This document shows positions 62,281-64,000 of a stretch of DNA of 64,000 nucleotides, one piece after another. This DNA comes from Fervidobacterium changbaicum (GTDB lineage Bacteria > Thermotogota > Thermotogae > Thermotogales > Fervidobacteriaceae): positions 806,001 through 870,000 of the forward strand of contig NZ_CP026721.1 of the NCBI RefSeq assembly GCF_004117075.1, read 5' to 3'. The notes beneath the pieces are model-generated. The model worked only from the letters and a program-made list of their open reading frames with translations, ran no database searches and was not told the DNA's origin. The position numbers and the translations under genes are program-made. How positions within the stretch are numbered: position 1 is the first letter of the stretch; each line of letters starts with the position of its first letter.

Positions 62281-62910
62281 ATGGAAGGTATGGAAAGAGC
62301 CGAAAATTTCGTGTTTTTTGAATATTCCCCACTTTACAGACAGATGGCTATCCTTCAAGCTTTGTTTGAAGGAATAACGAAGCATTCCGAACTGGCTTTG
62401 AAAGCCGGAATCGTTCCATCGCTTGTGAACAAATACCTGAAGAACTTTGAAAAAGAAGGACTGGTTCGTAAAACAAAAAAGGGCTACGAATTAACAAGTG
62501 AAGGTATCGTTCGGCTCAATTACCTGAGGTTAGGATACTTATCGGAAATCTCCCAAATGTATAAGAGCATCGAACTCAAATTCCAAGACATATTCCTGAA
62601 GATCACAGGCAAGAAGGACCTTTGTGTTTACGGAGCTGGTGTTGTTGGGAAGATGCTTGCTCAGTTGATTTCCACAAGGCAAACCCACAATGTAGTAGCC
62701 TTTTTAGATGAAGATGAAAAGAAGGTCGGAAGTCGGATCGAAGGGATACCGGTTATGCCACTTGACACACGCGTTCAGGCTGATGCCTACATAGTCGCTT
62801 CATTCAAGAACGCCGAGTCAATGGCGAAAAAATTGCTCGACAAAGGTTATAGGAATGTCTACACTGTAGAATTCAGCAAAGATAGGTTAAGACTCGTATG
62901 GAAAGGATAG
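62281..62910 (+). CDS. winged-helix DNA-binding protein with C-terminal Rossmann domain
   Basis: 209 residues. Residues 8-85 form a winged helix (ILQALFEGITKHSELALKAG and LVNKYLKNFEKEGLVRKTKKGYELTSEG); residues ~110-200 form a Rossmann-like unit with a dinucleotide loop VYGAGVVGKMLAQL and VVAFLDEDEKKVGSRIEGIPV, as in CoA/NAD-binding sensors such as the PglD N-domain. It could be a ligand-controlled regulator of the operon (inference). CAGGAGG lies before the ATG at 62281; the frame opens at 62251 overlapping the receptor. Confidence 0.75.
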   Translation: MEGMERAENFVFFEYSPLYRQMAILQALFEGITKHSELALKAGIVPSLVNKYLKNFEKEGLVRKTKKGYELTSEGIVRLNYLRLGYLSEISQMYKSIELKFQDIFLKITGKKDLCVYGAGVVGKMLAQLISTRQTHNVVAFLDEDEKKVGSRIEGIPVMPLDTRVQADAYIVASFKNAESMAKKLLDKGYRNVYTVEFSKDRLRLVWKG

Positions 62911-62916
62911 TCAGCT

Positions 62917-64000
62917 ATGTCCGAAAAAGAATACTTTGAGAAGCTTCTCGCTGGTGTTGAACAAAGCCTGAAAGAAGAATTTCTATCGCTGAAGCAGTTG
63001 CACGAGGAAAACTTTTCGGAATACAAAGACCAGTTCTCCGAAGTATTCTGGAAATTATACGAAGCCATCGCACAAAACATAGATGAAACGTCCCCGCTTG
63101 AGCAGAAATTCTTCCTTCGACTTGGGCTTGTCGATCCCAGGTACCTGACGAAAGATGACTTGGAAAGAATCAAAGAGTGCATGATTTCTCAACCGGATGA
63201 CACATTTTACTACGTCGACGAGTGGTTAGTTGCGGTGAAAAATGGCAAGATAAATCCCTCGACATTCGAAGAAGTAATCCAAGAACAACCCCAAGAAAAG
63301 CGCACTTATGATTATACTTGGATCGAAAAAGAATACGAAAGAAAGCTTTTCGAACGAAATGTGGAAGAAGAAAAACTGAAGGACTTAGTGAAAGGAGTAC
63401 AAGGAAAAGGGCCTTACACAAAAGGCGTGTACGTTATATTCGACGAGATAACAAAATCAATCGGAAAGCTCAAGAAACTAGATAACGACATCAAAAATTT
63501 AAAAGAAACGCTCGACAAAACTAAAGAGCAAGCACAGGCAGTCCAGCGGCTGCCTAAATCAAATGGGAAATCCACAGCTTTTACGGAACCTTTGGTGATC
63601 CGTCAGATGGTTAAAAAGACAGTAGGAAAACTTGGTATTCAATATCCTGCGCTCACCTCGAACTACTTAAGAGAAATCAACGCGATTTTTTCCAAAAAAA
63701 ACTCGCTGAAGCTCTTTGAAGAACTCAAATTGCTTGATCCAACAACATTGAGAAGAACGATCAAAGGTACTGAGGTCTTCATGTCACCGTTTGTAATATT
63801 AGTTCCAGGCTATGGTGAAAGTGGCTTTTGCTGGGAACCTATCGAAGGTTTAAATATCTATGGACGTGGTCGTATTGTTGTCCCCATATTCTCCAGAAAA
63901 GGGCTTGATCCGTTCTATCAAGCGTTCGGGGAATACAGATGGAAGCTTGAAAAAGAACTTTCATTCGGTAGGTGGATGGAAGAGGGACTAACGGGAGAAT
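62917..64000 (+). CDS. large unknown protein, 3' end outside window
   Basis: An open frame of at least 361 codons runs from the ATG at 62917 (AAGGAT upstream, 6 bases after the previous stop) to the window end. The product is acidic and helical: residues ~1-180 charged helices, 185-215 a coiled coil (KKLDNDIKNLKETLDKTKEQAQ), then a more globular part with FVILVPGYGESGFCWEPIEG near 290-310. No signal peptide or membrane span. Not recognised. Its place at the end of the chemosensory operon makes it a candidate output or partner protein. Confidence 0.75.
   Translation, partial: MSEKEYFEKLLAGVEQSLKEEFLSLKQLHEENFSEYKDQFSEVFWKLYEAIAQNIDETSPLEQKFFLRLGLVDPRYLTKDDLERIKECMISQPDDTFYYVDEWLVAVKNGKINPSTFEEVIQEQPQEKRTYDYTWIEKEYERKLFERNVEEEKLKDLVKGVQGKGPYTKGVYVIFDEITKSIGKLKKLDNDIKNLKETLDKTKEQAQAVQRLPKSNGKSTAFTEPLVIRQMVKKTVGKLGIQYPALTSNYLREINAIFSKKNSLKLFEELKLLDPTTLRRTIKGTEVFMSPFVILVPGYGESGFCWEPIEGLNIYGRGRIVVPIFSRKGLDPFYQAFGEYRWKLEKELSFGRWMEEGLTGE

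Overview
The window looks like chromosome of a thermophilic bacterium of the order Thermotogales, most likely a Fervidobacterium (inference from gene content and protein style; no 16S rRNA is present). Supporting signs are a 778-aa RecG with the long N-terminal extension known from Thermotoga, a TtuA-type tRNA thiolase typical of thermophiles, A+T-rich intergenic DNA with near-consensus sigma-70 boxes, strong Shine-Dalgarno sites, frequent GTG and TTG starts, and tightly packed, often 4-bp-overlapping genes.

Layout. Positions 1-16700 are almost entirely minus strand: a partial membrane protein, rpmB, pyk, a small membrane protein with gcvH, then a long tRNA/rRNA-modification and repair run (lytic transglycosylase, nnr, a large coiled-coil protein, trmB, gpsA, mazG, rlmB, an unknown, a THUMP methyltransferase, recG), preceded by a TPR protein and the prepilin peptidase. 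16977-21232 is plus strand: HtrA protease, then ttuA, an FtsW/RodA protein and a membrane-anchored unknown. 21340-21545 holds initiator tRNA-Met and tRNA-Leu(TAA) on the minus strand with a perfect -35/-10 pair. 21611-39079 is minus strand: phosphohexomutase, SIMPL protein, small unknown, the thiN-dxr-rseP-ispG-surE-def run (thiamine, isoprenoid and membrane-proteolysis functions), nfo, GNAT, ABC-F, a membrane acyltransferase, an EamA transporter, a SagB-type nitroreductase and pheT. An IS110-type element lies directly upstream of pheT (about 39130-40500). 40522-53268 is minus strand again: envelope and lipid genes (plsY, plsC, TPR and beta-propeller proteins, a probable pseudo-lipase, a bifunctional-nuclease family protein), then mreB-flgF-flgG with an EamA transporter and a LOG-like protein.

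The most unusual part is 53427-64000, a plus-strand operon for a complete but highly divergent chemosensory system: CheR with a C-terminal helical extension, a double CheW-like protein, a CheA fused to a receiver and lacking the P2 region, two receptors with different Cache-type sensors but the same altered signalling tip and no HAMP, a CheB without receiver, a receiver fused to a degenerate GGDEF domain, a winged-helix/Rossmann protein and a large unrecognised protein cut by the window end. Receptors, CheA and CheW-like protein all look altered together, which suggests a dedicated signalling array insulated from the canonical chemotaxis array; its output is unknown (inference).

Second point of interest: the IS110 element has a 160-base structured non-coding leader at the place where bridge RNAs are encoded, and its transposase gene changes codon usage abruptly near its middle. 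There is no stretch above 300 bases without a gene, no CRISPR array and no rRNA.
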